From NCBI GenBank assembly GCA_021234155.1, contig JAJEKV010000027.1:6756623-6820622 (forward strand): a stretch of DNA of 64,000 nucleotides, in the 5' to 3' direction. The position numbers and the translations under genes were made by a program. Within the stretch, counting starts at the first letter, position 1. Every line of letters begins with the position of its first letter. Under the pieces are notes generated by a model, which ran no database searches, was not told where the DNA came from, and saw only the letters and a program-made list of their open reading frames with translations. This DNA is from Isoetes taiwanensis (Eukaryota > Streptophyta > Lycopodiopsida > Isoetales > Isoetaceae). Below, piece after piece: positions 19,240 to 30,278 of this stretch.

Positions 19240-20528
19240 CAAATTTTGTCAATGAGACGGTCAATGGAGGCACCAATGCCCTTCAGAACCAACAACTTTT
19301 CTGCTTCTGCTTGCTTCAAAGTCTCGTTCATTTGTTTTCCCTGTTCCAACAAGTCTTCCATTATATGTAGCCTTAGTTTCTTTTTGCTCCTTTTGGAGGA
19401 AGAAGAATTTGGAGTTTCCTTTTGACTTACCGCGTTCTCTCGTGTAACATCTTGAAGAGTTTCTTGTGTAGTGTCTCCTATCTCGATTCATTGTCTTCCT
19501 CGATTGCACCGGCATGAGCGTGTTTCGACATTGGCTCTTTCACCAAAATAGCTATCCATTAAAAGCGTAATATGGATGACTTTCTCTTCTATCATTTCGA
19601 AACACTATTCGGTGACATCACTTTGGCCCCATCTCAACACATCTTGAAATTTTTCCTGCGGGGCTTAAGCATCTTTCTTAAAATCAGGACACGTAGCGAC
19701 AACCTTTGCATGCACCTGTCCCCACAAATTCATACCCTGCTTTGGTCTCTCAGAGAATTGTTTATTCATTTCACATCGGGCATGTAATAGAGCAACAACA
19801 TGCTTCTCTTGCCATGGTTTACCTGCATCGTCATCATCTTCACTCGATTCTATTTCCACAGTAGAGGTTTTAGGGACAGCGGGCCTCTTGGTTTTCTTCT
19901 TCGCAGCATCTTTTTTTGGCTCAATATTTCTACTCTTTCTAGTCTTACCTGCAGTAGTGAAATCTGTAGAAGGTGGAGGCGCGGATGAATGTGCAACAAT
20001 AGGAGGGCTGAAAAAATGAAGTGGGCTGCAGATCCGGGAGGTAGGAGAAAAAGTATCAGCATTAGCGGCGAGTGCATCCACATAGGAGGCGGGATATGTG
20101 GCAACACACGTTCTAGTAGGCGTGGCCTCAGCATTATTGGAAGTGCTTTGGTGAGGATTGAAGCAAGGGATAGGAGTCCGTCTGGCAATGAATTGATGCA
20201 TGGAATTTGCAAATGGTGGCTGGCTAGGCTGGGAAGTGGCACTGAATGCAAGGGAAATCTTGGGTGGCTTGTATTTGAGAAAACCGATCATCACGAGTGC
20301 TAGGAACAACATCATCTTGGCCAAATCCATCGGGACAATGAGCGAGAAAAGAATGCAAGACAATGACTTGATGATTAAGTAATTATCATTCACCATGGAA
20401 AAAAAGCCCGACAAACCATACACAGTGAGAGAAATGTAGATCTTTGAAAATCCGCAGGCCCGATGAAGAAAGCCGCGAATTGGGCAGATGAAGAATTCTT
20501 GCCTCCACGGTTCCGCCAAGGCCACCAC
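19240..20528 (-). pseudogene. PIF/Harbinger partner protein (trihelix/Myb-like), degraded
   Basis: Read on the minus strand, a Pro/Ser/Thr-rich segment is followed by a basic patch (KKDAAKKKTKRPAVPK), an acidic EIESSEDDDDAGK and a helical module KPWQEKHVVALLHARCEMNK, MNLWGQVHAKVVATCPDFKK. This fits the first helices of the Myb/SANT-like trihelix domain of Harbinger ORF1 proteins. The third helix is out of frame, and stops follow. A Lys/Glu-rich coiled tail (MEDLLEQGKQMNETLKQAE... in another frame) ends near 19240. Harbinger elements usually pair such a gene with the nuclease gene, which here lies divergently at 22310. Confidence 0.6.
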
Positions 20529-22202
20529 CCAGGGGCTGCTCCCAGATCAGCGGATCCGTTGATGATATGGCATGGTGCCCAAGCTTTGGGCACCAGCTTC
20601 TGATCTTGACAGAAAAATTCCGGTATATAGGAATGTTTGTGTGGAAAATTACGGCCTAGAAAATTGGCCGGCGTTAAGCGTTGGCCTTCCCCAGCCTCAA
20701 ACCCACTACCTAAACATTGCTTTATAACGTGAAAATAGGGTGGGCGGTTTACGCAAAAAGTTCTTTGTTTATTCTCTCTCTCTTCCTGCCGACTCCAGCT
20801 ATGGCGGGATTGGCCTTAAGGAGTTTGGCTAGAGGCGTCGGCTTGTTTTTTACGTCATTTGGAGGCGGTTTTGGTACGTGGAATCCACAGCTATTCGATT
20901 TTCAAGTGGAGCGCCACTCTTTTTTGCCGTTCTTGGAGCATTTAAGTCGATGGCTACTGTTTCTCGAGTTTCTTGAAGCTTTATAGGCGCAGCTCCTCTG
21001 TTTTCCCATAGTTTTGTGGTAAGTAGTTGATTTTTTCATGCTTTCTTGCTATTCTTGCTTTTATTGCTTCGATTTTTGATATATCAGGGTTTCTAGCATG
21101 CTAGGACGAGTTTCTTGCCCCGGTGGACAAGTTCTTGAAGCTTTCTTGGAGCAAAACAAGCTTATGGCTATGGAGGTAACAAATAGAGCACGAGGGATTT
21201 GCGCCAAGGTCGTAACTAGATCTACCACTGCAGCATTTACTGGGATCTGCTAATACGAGAGATCTGGAGCTTGAAGAGTGGATAGATTGGCTCAGATTTG
21301 AGACCGAAAATGAATTTATGCAGGATATTACAAGAAAGCAAGCAACAATGAGAGGGCTTTTGGACTTACGAAGCTCAAATAAGAAAAAAGGGGCACTGGG
21401 ATGAAGAAATACAGTTACCGAGTAAGAAGTGGGCCTTAGATAGAAGGATTGTCTCTATTTCCACCTTGTGATTCTATGTAATTTCCTGATAGTTTTATGA
21501 ATGCAACTGTTATGATTTTATTAATTTTATCTGTGTGGATCTATCTACGAATCTGATGAATATCTGGAATGAATTTATTGATTTCTGTCTGATCCAGAAA
21601 TTTGAACTGGAAAACCACACGCTTAAAAAGAATAAATGATTCCTGAAAATTCAAGTTTAGGAATTAGGCCTAGATTCCACTAGTGGTAGCCAGTTAGGTT
21701 TTTTGTTGCGAAACTGCCATCCTATTTGACGCCATGTCAGACAGGTCGTCATTCCATTAAGCAATTTTTTTCACGGCATTTTTATGCCACGCCAGCGCTG
21801 AGTTAGCATTGAGCCATCGAAGAAGATTTGAATTACGGAGGCCAATCACAGTTTCGGATAGCCAATCACAGTTTCAAATAGAAGATTCGAGGTGCAGAAC
21901 AGAGTGTTTTGACAAGGATGGATCCTCAGACAGGTAAATTTATGCCTTTGTTGAGTGTTGTTTTCTTTCTTGGTCGAATCTCCATAAGAAAGCTAAAGAG
22001 ATTAGCCTCCATCTCAAGTTTCAAAGATTAGCTTCCCTATAGCCATTCACAGTTTGAAGACCGGTCTGACTTAGACTACAATTTGAAGACCGGTCTGACT
22101 TAGACTGCAGCAAATACAAAGTCTAAAAAACATTAGAAGCATTGTATTATAATTTTAAGTTACATCAAGGCCTTTTTCCTAACCTTGTTTTCGTCATTCC
22201 AG
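20529..22202. other. Spacer between the two Harbinger genes; short repeats
   Basis: No conserved coding region. It holds a perfect hairpin GGTGCCCAA-GCT-TTGGGCACC (20574-20594), a duplicated AGCCAATCACAGTTTC (about 21840-21880) and a tandem pair of TTGAAGACCGGTCTGACTTA (about 22055-22110). A weak plus ORF (20717-20986) has no family. Confidence 0.4.
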
Positions 22203-23676
22203 CATGTAACAGTGGACTGATAGTGGCTGGGCAGGAGAATTCTGATCAGAAGCAACGTATTCATTGGGCTGCCTTATTATTTTTTTTCATTCGAGCTTTA
22301 GATGAAGACATGTCATGCATGATGAAACAACATCTTCAAGCATGGATGGATTTTTCTACTCAAGCAATATGTGGTGCAGATTCAAGAGCAACAAGAGTAC
22401 CCAATTTATGGAAGTATGACAGGGTTAGCATTATGGAAGTCAGCTTACTGCACTCTTATGACGATAGGATGTTCAAGAGCAGGGTAAGAATATCTAGAGC
22501 TACATTTAATTACATTTTTGAAATGCTTGTGCCACTCTTGAAACATGAAGATACACGGATGCGCAAGGCCATACCAGTAGAAACGAGGATTTTTTTGGCA
22601 CTGTCTAGGTTAGCAACAGGCAATTGTCTTAAGGATATTGCTGATACATACGGTGTGGGATATACTACTGCACAAAGAGTTGTTTCAGAATTTTGCCACG
22701 CAATGAAAGTTAAGCTTCATGACTTATGTATAAAGTGGCCTTCGACGGGTCGAATGGATTCAATTGCAAGGGATTTTGAGAAATTGAAGGGGATTCCTTT
22801 CGTGGTTGGTGCTATTGATGGAAGCCATCTGCCAATCATTGCGCCAAGTGATCATCCTCAAGATTACTACAATCGGAAAGGATTCCACTCCATTCTTCTT
22901 CAAGTGATTGTTGATTCCAAAGGCTGCATATGGGATTATGATGTAGGTTGGGCTGGAAGTCTTCATGATTGGAATTTGTTTGAAAAATCAGCAGCAGGGA
23001 AGCGTATAAAGGCTGGGCATCTTGGACATTATTGTCTAATAGGTGATCTTTGCATATCCATACGACCATGGATCTTTGTCGCCATATAAAGGTCATAAAA
23101 ATGGTCTAACTAAGGTTGAAGCAAATTGGAATTACATCAATCTAGTACAAGGATGATTTGTTGAATGTGCTTTTGGAATGTTAAAATCAAGCTTTTCGTA
23201 TTTTGTTGAAAAGAAATGATACAAAATTGGATAATGTACACGAAATTGTGTCCACTTGCTTAGTTTTGCATAACTTGTGCCTACGGCATGGGGATGACTT
23301 TGATATGGAATGGAAGATTGAGGGCTGAAGTCGAACTGAAATGCTTTGGAGAGTGAGAATAGAAGAAAAAGTTTTGGCATCTCGAGTAAAAAGCGTATGA
23401 AAATTCGAGAAAAGTGAGGTTACTTGCGGGCTGCATCATATGGTTTTATATAGGGTCCAAGGAGTGTCATTGGATCCATTGGAAGCGCTTGTGAGAGCAG
23501 TTGATGATGATCCTAAGGAAATTCAATATTTGATTGAACATATGCCAAAGACTCACGCTAAGATTTCTGCAGCCAATCAAGAACGTAGAAATGCCTTGGC
23601 AAAAGTTCTTTATGAGAACCTTGGAAGAGAACCTCGTGGAGATACAAGGCAGTCGAGTGAATATGAATCTGAATAG
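22203..23676 (+). pseudogene. PIF/Harbinger (HARBI1-like) transposase, near complete, frameshifted
   Basis: The first in-frame ATG is at 22310; codons upstream are also open back to a possible acceptor (TCATTCCAG). The N-terminal helices hold RVRISRATFNYIFEMLVPLL and a helix-turn-helix-like region KDIADTYGVGYTTAQRVVSE. The first catalytic aspartate lies in VVGAIDGSHLPI, the second in GWAGSLHDWNLF. After CLIGD the frame shifts near 23045; the remainder (YKGHKNGLTKVEANWNYIN, CAFGMLKSS, LVLHNLCLRHGDDFD) lies in other frames with stops. The C-terminal tail (SAANQERRNALAKVLYEN) is open to 23676. At least two frameshifts make it inactive. Confidence 0.85.
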
Positions 23677-25199
23677 AAGGGAGTTTCTCATAATCCTTGG
23701 CATCTTGTCTCGTAGTTAACTTTTGTTGTGTGTTTTGCTTGACAGACATGGATATTGAAATAAAAAGGTGTTTTTAAACACCACAATCCTTGGATATTTT
23801 TCAACGTCATATATATGCCCTATTTGATAATGCTGGACTTGATCAGTTTCTGGTTTCAGAGCTTGCAATAGCTATGGAGCATTTGGAGCAGTATGTGCAT
23901 TTCCCATGAACAGTATGTGCAGTATGTGCATTTCCCATGATTTTTGCCTTGTCACTATCATGTTGTCTGTAACTTGATGGCGACAAAGATTCGTTTTGAA
24001 AAGGGTGCTTACATCAGTTGTTTGTTGTTGTCTATTTGTGTATCATAAAGAAACGGAACATGTTGTTACTATATTTTAATAGCTAGATGTAATGGTCCCT
24101 AAGTGGTCTCCTGATTTCTATTTTGACTGTGGCATAGATGATGATGTGATGATGATTTCTATTTTTCGATTTAAGTTGATTCTGGGTCCAAAAATTGCAT
24201 TGTTTCATGCTTACCTTCAAGTACACACCATTTGTGAAATTTCTACACTTGGTGGCATCCCGACGGTAGCCAATTTTCTTCTTTGTTACCATGGCAAAGA
24301 GCAAAACTTACTAGAGCAAGCTTACGAAAAGAAGTAACTAGTGTGGAGGAGATGCAAAATACAAGGTAATGTGCAAAAGCGCTTGAAATTTGCGATCCTA
24401 AGCTCTCGACTTTTATCGGGGAGTAATTTATCATGGCTTATTTTGGCTGCTTAAGACACACATGAGTGATCAAATGTAAAGTCTGCTAAATTCTACAGCA
24501 CCTATGGTTTTGTCTAAATTTCGTGTTTGCATATGGCATAGCTTTGTGTTAAAGCATACTTTGTTTTGGCTTTGAAAAAACTTAAATTGTCTTTGGATAT
24601 GGCATCCTTTTGGGCCTTTTATATATCTTGGATGTGTTAAATTGAACTGGACATTACGAGCTGCTAATAAGACTAACTATCGTTGTTCAATGGTGAATAG
24701 GAAGGCGTCTTGCGGCACAAAAGTCTTGGATACTAGGGTTGATGCCCTTCATAAGCAAATCAAAGCCGAACTTGGGTAGGATGGCGGCATCAACAAGCTT
24801 TATCCGAGAAAGAAGTAACTAGTGTGGAGGAGATGTAACAAGTTTTTATCCGCGGAAAAAGTAACTAGTGAAACTAGCTCAAAACAAGTGGAGAATCGTT
24901 AGTGAAGCTAGCTTCAGGCGGGTTTAATCATAAGTTGTGGTCTCTAGAACGGGGTTTCTATGTGCTCGAGGTCTTTTGTGGAGTTTTGAATTGAAAAGAA
25001 AAAACTCAAGTTTACGACATAAAGACATTCAATTGGTAAAGGCATTAAATTTTCATTCAAGGCATGCATGCATCGAGAATAAATGCGACATGAGTTACAT
25101 ATCCGATTGGCTTTTTGAGAATCCAACTCAACAAGTTGATCAAAGCATTGTTTGCTTAGAGCTCCACAACGCCATATGTCTTGCTCCAACCCGATGATG
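23677..25199. other. No gene recognised; short direct repeats
   Basis: GCAGTATGTGCATTTCCCAT is duplicated near 23890-23940. AGAAGTAACTAGTGTGGAGG occurs at about 24330 and again at about 24810. The open frames on both strands show no family. Confidence 0.4.
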
Positions 25200-26095
25200 T
25201 CGGTACAGTATAATTTCCGGTAAATTCCATGCTTCATTCGGTACCACCTTTCGCCCAAAGAGATCTACAATGCGATTTATAATGGCGGTTATCGATACAA
25301 TGCCATAATCTTTTTCATAGCTTTGAAGTACTTAATGCCTTCACACACAAGGCCGGCGGCTATTTACTTGGCGGCAAGGATAGAAGCAAATATTATGTCA
25401 TTTGGCTTTACACCCACTTCTTGCATACCACGAAGATATTGCCGCGACCAACTTTACATTGCCATCTTGAGCATACCGGTGACCATAGCACCCCATGCCA
25501 CCACATTGTGACTTGGTAGTCTCTCAAACAAGCGGCGGGCATCATCCATGTTTCCACATTTAGCATACATGTCAGCGAGGGCATTTCCTATAGCGACATC
25601 GGACATGCCGTTAATTTGTTGATGGATATCTCTTCCCCACTCTATTGCACCTACACTTTGCCACAAGCTTTTAAGATGCTCAAAAATATGACTCTGGGGC
25701 TTTATGCCCCTCGGCTTGTAAATTCGCAAAAACAATCTAGGGCAAAGTTACCTTCCAAAGACCTTTGGACATATCCTGCAATCATTGCCCCCAAGTAAAC
25801 ACATTTTCGATCGGCAAGTTATCAAAGATTTTTGTGCCTTCCCAAGGCTGCCACATTTCCCATACATATCAACAAGTGAACTTCCTACAACAAGGTCCCA
25901 TTGAAGGTCGTGCTCAATGACATTATCATGTATCAATCTGCCTTGCCCAATAGCATTGATGCTTCCACACGTATTTAAAACGTTTGAAAACACAAAGTTA
26001 TCTGGAGGTATGCATTCATTTTTCATATTATCAAAACATTCTAACGCCAAGAGCTCTTCACCATTCTGTGCATAACTTGCAATCAGTGCACCCCA
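25200..26095 (-). pseudogene. PPR (PLS-type) protein fragment, frameshifted
   Basis: Reading from 26095 leftwards, the minus strand gives WGALIASYAQNGEELLALEC, FDNMKNECIPPDNFVFSNVL, VVGSSLVDMYGKCGSLGKAQ, then after frameshifts AIGNALADMYAKCGNMDDAR, RLFERLPSHNVVAWGAMVTG, VGVKPNDIIFASILAA and EGIKYFKAMKK. These are typical P, L and S pentatricopeptide motifs of plant organellar RNA-binding proteins. At least three frameshifts or stops break it, and both ends are missing. It stops abruptly at 26095, where unrelated plus-strand coiled-coil sequence begins. Confidence 0.85.
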
Positions 26096-26097
26096 TC

Positions 26098-26390
26098 ATA
26101 GCTTTGACAAAGATTTTAGCTCTGAAGGACAAAGGTTTCAAGGAAATGGAAGAACAAATTGTACTTTTGCAAGCTGGTCTGGAAGAAAAATGTAGGGTGC
26201 AGAGAAATTAGTAGCTTCCCAGCAAGCTGCAGTCTTGGATTTGTCTAACACCATTGATCGTCTGAGGCTTCAGCTTAAGATTCAAAAGGACAGGGAGGTC
26301 AGCTTGGAGACATCAAATAGGAAGCTGGAAAATGAAATTTTAGTTGTCTTGAGAACATGGCATTGCAAGAAGGAAGAAGTTATTGCAAGT
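26098..26390 (+). pseudogene. Coiled-coil protein fragment
   Basis: Plus-strand codons give LTKILALKDKGFKEMEEQIV, LLQAGLEEKC, a stop at 26209-26211, then in another frame SQQAAVLDLSNTIDRLRLQL and KDREVSLETSNRKLENEIL. The heptad pattern indicates a coiled coil from a longer gene. Parent gene unknown; one stop and a frame change mark it as a fragment. Confidence 0.4.
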
Positions 26391-27219
26391 ACTTGTTCAA
26401 TTTGGAAAATACACAATTTGATAGCGGCATGCTTGAGAGCAACTTCAAAACTAAGGAAAACCAATAGGCACACATGAGATTTATCAAATTGATCTACTTT
26501 GGCATATGGCAACATAATCTATACAAGAATTAGCCAAAGACCTCAACTCTATCCTTATACACGGAAATGCATTCTAAATTCCTCATTATCTACATTATGA
26601 GGAATTTAACAACGCCCATTATGCAAAAGCGTGAAATTTGAAGTAAAAAATTTGAAATTTAAACCCGTAGAGAACTTGAATAACATTATCACTCTGGATA
26701 GAGAACTTATCACTCTGGATAGAGAACTTACCACTATCTGTAGATGGCGAGCAGCTCGAACTCCTAACACGTAAACCGTAACTCGAGGAACTCGGGTGAT
26801 TCTTGGTCCGGCGTGGATACCACGTAAGCGATGAGTGGCGAACTCACGGGGACTTCCCCGTCAATTTCAGAGCCAGATGGCGCTCCACGTAATGGACACG
26901 TCAAAAATAGACACCCTTTAATGGAATCTCAAGCATGAGTAAAATTACGGACGTGGCATAATATTATTGGATATTTGAATAATTGACACCCAAGTGGAAT
27001 CTGGGCCTTAGTAATTCTGGGAAAGAATATCTGCCACGTGGCAGACAGAGATTGGCGGATAGGGCAGAAACTGGCCCACCCTATTTTTACGTGTGCCCAA
27101 CTCAAAGCCCCGTTTTGGGCACGTTGGTGTGATAGATGCATGTGCCCAATGTGTCCACGTATAAAAATTTAATAAGAGAGGGAAGATTTTATTGACATGG
27201 TGTGATTTGGGCCTAAATC
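26391..27219. other. No gene; tandem 20-mer and upstream region of the CHCH gene
   Basis: CACTCTGGATAGAGAACTTA is repeated two to three times near 26690-26735. The rest holds no supported gene. The last few hundred bases are the likely promoter region of the CHCH gene. Confidence 0.35.
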
Positions 27220-27309
27220 TTCACACCAGAAGTGATGAAATCACCTTACAGAGCAGACTCCTGCTTTCAATTCGCTCCTACTGCAGCCGAGAGCCCAAGC
27301 AGCTTGGCG

Positions 27310-27453
27310 ATGGCCATGGCCATGGCCGACGGAAAGAAAGAGCCCTGCGCCTACGAGGCACTCGCCCTTCTCAACTGCGTCGCTTCGCCGGATTATGATC
27401 GGAACAAATGCTTGGAGCTCCTTTCTGTCTTGAGAATTTGCATCAAGAAAGAG
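27310..27453 (+). CDS. Twin-CX9C (CHCH-type) protein, first exon
   Basis: From ATG 27310 (alternatives at 27316 and 27322) the frame reads MAMAMADGKKEPC... with two helices, CAYEALALLNC and CLELLSVLRIC, each C-x9-C and separated by ten residues. This is the helical hairpin of small proteins imported into the mitochondrial intermembrane space by the Mia40 pathway, such as COX19/COX23-like and other plant Cys-motif proteins. The exon ends after KKE at a GTACG donor (27454). The next exon was not identified in the following 1.6 kb, so the exact family member is open. The leader is duplicated at 15.4 kb. Confidence 0.7.
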
Positions 27454-29117
27454 GTACGCCTCCTTCAAGGCCGCCGATCGCCATAGCTTCTGATGTCCAT
27501 AGCTTTTGCGTCCAAAGCTTCCAACAGGGCTCAGACCAGACAAAATTTCCCCCCCGTTCCTTCACGAATAAAACTTTAGGGCTTGGCAGGACCGACTGAG
27601 CTCGACTCCTATGTTGACATGGAACATAATTTTATATGAAGAGTGATATCCGGAGGAAAAATTTGCCCTCCATTTCTGCCCCGAGCTTCGCCGTGCAAGA
27701 TTGGTCGTGAAGAACGACCCTCCTATGCTAAAGGTATTGTCTGTTCTTTGAAGTTATTGGTGTGGTATGAGAAATTTGAGCTATTTAGACAAGAGCTCTG
27801 ATTCGAGTTTAATTCTGTAGGTTTAGAAAATTTACCGAGTTTATGTCTTTGTGAGTAATCTGTCATCTAAAAGAATGGTTAGAAGAATTGGATCCGCCAT
27901 GAAGAAAATTCTAATTATAGTTAAGAAATGCTCAAGCTTTTGGCTAATGTCGTGTCGTCTTAATTGTCTAGCAAGGATGGCAATTGTCTAGCAAGGATGG
28001 CAGTTATCCTGCTATAGAATCTGCAAAGGCTAATCTACTGTTTGAGGCCGATTTGGTTGGCGGCCCTGTTTCAACTCAATACTCAATTGATTTCGCATCA
28101 AAATCGGCACTGTTTCAACTCAATCAATAAAGCTTCCATATTTTTGTAACTAGTTTTTTGTAATGGATCTTGTTAGATGTCAAAATACCCTGGTAGCAAT
28201 TTGAATCAACGGTCTGGTAGATTTATGCTTATGCTGAATTTTGCAGGTGATTCAATTTGTTTTAAAGCTTATCTTTGAGTTTTCTGGAACAAGTCCGAAA
28301 ACATCAAATAAGCATTACATGCACGCTTCAATTCGTTTATTTATTTCGGATATCTTCTTGCTGTATTAGATACAAGAACTGGTTGTTAATAAATGCAGGT
28401 TTGAGGCTTAAGAATGGAAAGGAAATAGTGCCTTTTCAGATCCATGATCCGTAACATAAGTTATTTACCTTTCTGATGAAGATGAACAACAAGTAACAAT
28501 CTGCTTTGTGAAGTCTCTAGTAGGATCAGAGTGTTAACTTACACATGTGGTGACCAAAGTACAAGTCAGCAGGTTTATCTATTAGGTCTTCTACAAGAGC
28601 ACAATATTCTTGGACATAGTGGCAAAGACCATGGATATAGTGGCAAAGTGAGACTGGAAACGTGAGGGTGATTCTCAAGAGCTTTCAAGCTGGACCCTGC
28701 TTATCATGCACTTCTGTGATTCGGCATCTCATCTTAGTTATGCAACATAACTAAGTGGTCATAGTTCTTGCACTGCAAAAAGCTTTTCCATAGAAGTACC
28801 TTCATCAACTTCTTGCAAGAACTTCGTAGTGTATGCAGGGAGCCTTTTTAAAAGAATGAAGGTATATACTTGATGGATGGATATTTTTGGTTTCTTTACT
28901 TGAGCAGAATTTGAGAGCAAACCGTCTGCCTGCCAGCTCTATAAAACATGCACAAACTTCCTAAGCGAATGTTATGATGCTATATTTCAAGTTCTATTTA
29001 TAGAACCAAAAAGAAAGAAAAAGGCCAAAAGGAAGAAAAAGGGCTGGTGTTATATATAGGAATAAAAAGCTACAATGTTCTTATGAAAAGCTGCAGATAC
29101 CTACCGAGATCATAGAG
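27454..29117. other. CHCH intron/downstream and F-box upstream region
   Basis: No further exon of the CHCH gene could be chosen. A short tandem duplication (TTGTCTAGCAAGGATGGCA) lies near 27965-28005. Just before the F-box start, CTACCGAGATCATAGAG (29101-29117) echoes CCCAGCGAGATCATAGAG in the coding region 40 nt later. Confidence 0.4.
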
Positions 29118-30278
29118 ATGCAGATGATGGAGTCCTTACCCAGCGAGATCATAGAGAAGGTTCTGCTAAAGTTGGAGAATATAGCAGATGTGGCCCGCTG
29201 CACGCTTGTCTGTTGGGAGTGGAACCGAATTATCCATTCAAAATCCTTCGACCAAGGGCAACCTGCAAGCTACAGGCCAATTGTGTGCAGTGTGAACGGT
29301 CGGGGAGATGTTGTATGGCAGTACATTGCGTTAGCAGGGGCTTCAAACTACCCAATTGCATGGAACAAATTCAAACTACCCAATTGGGAAGAAAGGGTGG
29401 GCATATTTGATCCGGCACATATCATGAGAAAGCGCATATTTGATCCGGCACATATCATGAGAAAGGTCTCCCAAGGCTTGCTCTGCTGCTATCTTAGCAT
29501 CACACAAACTGAACGGGATGCACATGTATGCATCTCTAGTCTCTTCGGCTCCTCCGCTCGCTTTCAGGTGCCGGAAAAGTTTCTCGCTCCCGCCGTGTAT
29601 GTTTCCGACATGTGTTTCCACTTCGACTCGTTGAGTCGGAGTTACGTTGTCATCCTCATTAATTGTCAGAGTTACGTTGTCTACACTTCTACCACCAAAA
29701 GATGGAGGCAGGTCATTCCATACTATCACCTGCCTGCCTCTTTCTTTCGTTCAAGGCCCAACCTCTTTCTCGGAGGAACATTCTATGTCTTCGAAACGTG
29801 CCTGTCTTCTCTTTCCTTCAACATATATGGTTATGGTTATAACATTGCTTCAGCGAAGATGTCCACCAAGCCATTCCTTTTACCCCAACTCGACAACCTT
29901 AGCTTCCGCTCCTTCGACTTCTCCTTTGCAGACAATAATGGAACCATGATGTTGGTTGCCACAACACTAGATAGAACCATCTTCATCATGGTCGCCTCTG
30001 AACAAAATGATGCATTTGTTTTCAGCACAATTTCCTCCATCAAGCTCAAAGCTATCTTGCCCCAACCATGTTGGCCACACGAGAGGGCACGATATGGGCG
30101 ACGTTTTATAAAAGATATTATTTGTGGCCATGACCTTGTTCTCCTTTTGTTTAGAGACATGCCTCAAATATTGGCTCACAACCTTTCCACTAAGACATGG
30201 CAATGGTTGGAACATCCCCGAGTCAATGTTGGAGTCGAAGACATATGTTTTCTCCCTCGAATAAGTTTTTTGAAATAA
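29118..30278 (+). CDS. F-box protein, 386 aa, single exon
   Basis: The N-terminus MESLPSEIIEKVLLKLENIA, ARCTLVCWEWNRIIHS is a clear F-box (residues about 4-45), which binds SKP1 in SCF ubiquitin ligases. The rest is a beta-rich region like the F-box-associated or kelch domains of plant proteins (RSYVVILINCQSYVVY, WRQVIPYY, MLVATTLDRTIFIMV, LAHNLSTKTWQWLEHP), which recognises substrates. The frame is intact with a proper ATG. A 30-nt in-frame tandem duplication (IFDPAHIMRK twice, about 29403-29465) may be recent and could disturb the fold. Partial, broken copies lie at 36195-36645 and 50560-50800. Confidence 0.85.
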   Translation: MQMMESLPSEIIEKVLLKLENIADVARCTLVCWEWNRIIHSKSFDQGQPASYRPIVCSVNGRGDVVWQYIALAGASNYPIAWNKFKLPNWEERVGIFDPAHIMRKRIFDPAHIMRKVSQGLLCCYLSITQTERDAHVCISSLFGSSARFQVPEKFLAPAVYVSDMCFHFDSLSRSYVVILINCQSYVVYTSTTKRWRQVIPYYHLPASFFRSRPNLFLGGTFYVFETCLSSLSFNIYGYGYNIASAKMSTKPFLLPQLDNLSFRSFDFSFADNNGTMMLVATTLDRTIFIMVASEQNDAFVFSTISSIKLKAILPQPCWPHERARYGRRFIKDIICGHDLVLLLFRDMPQILAHNLSTKTWQWLEHPRVNVGVEDICFLPRISFLK

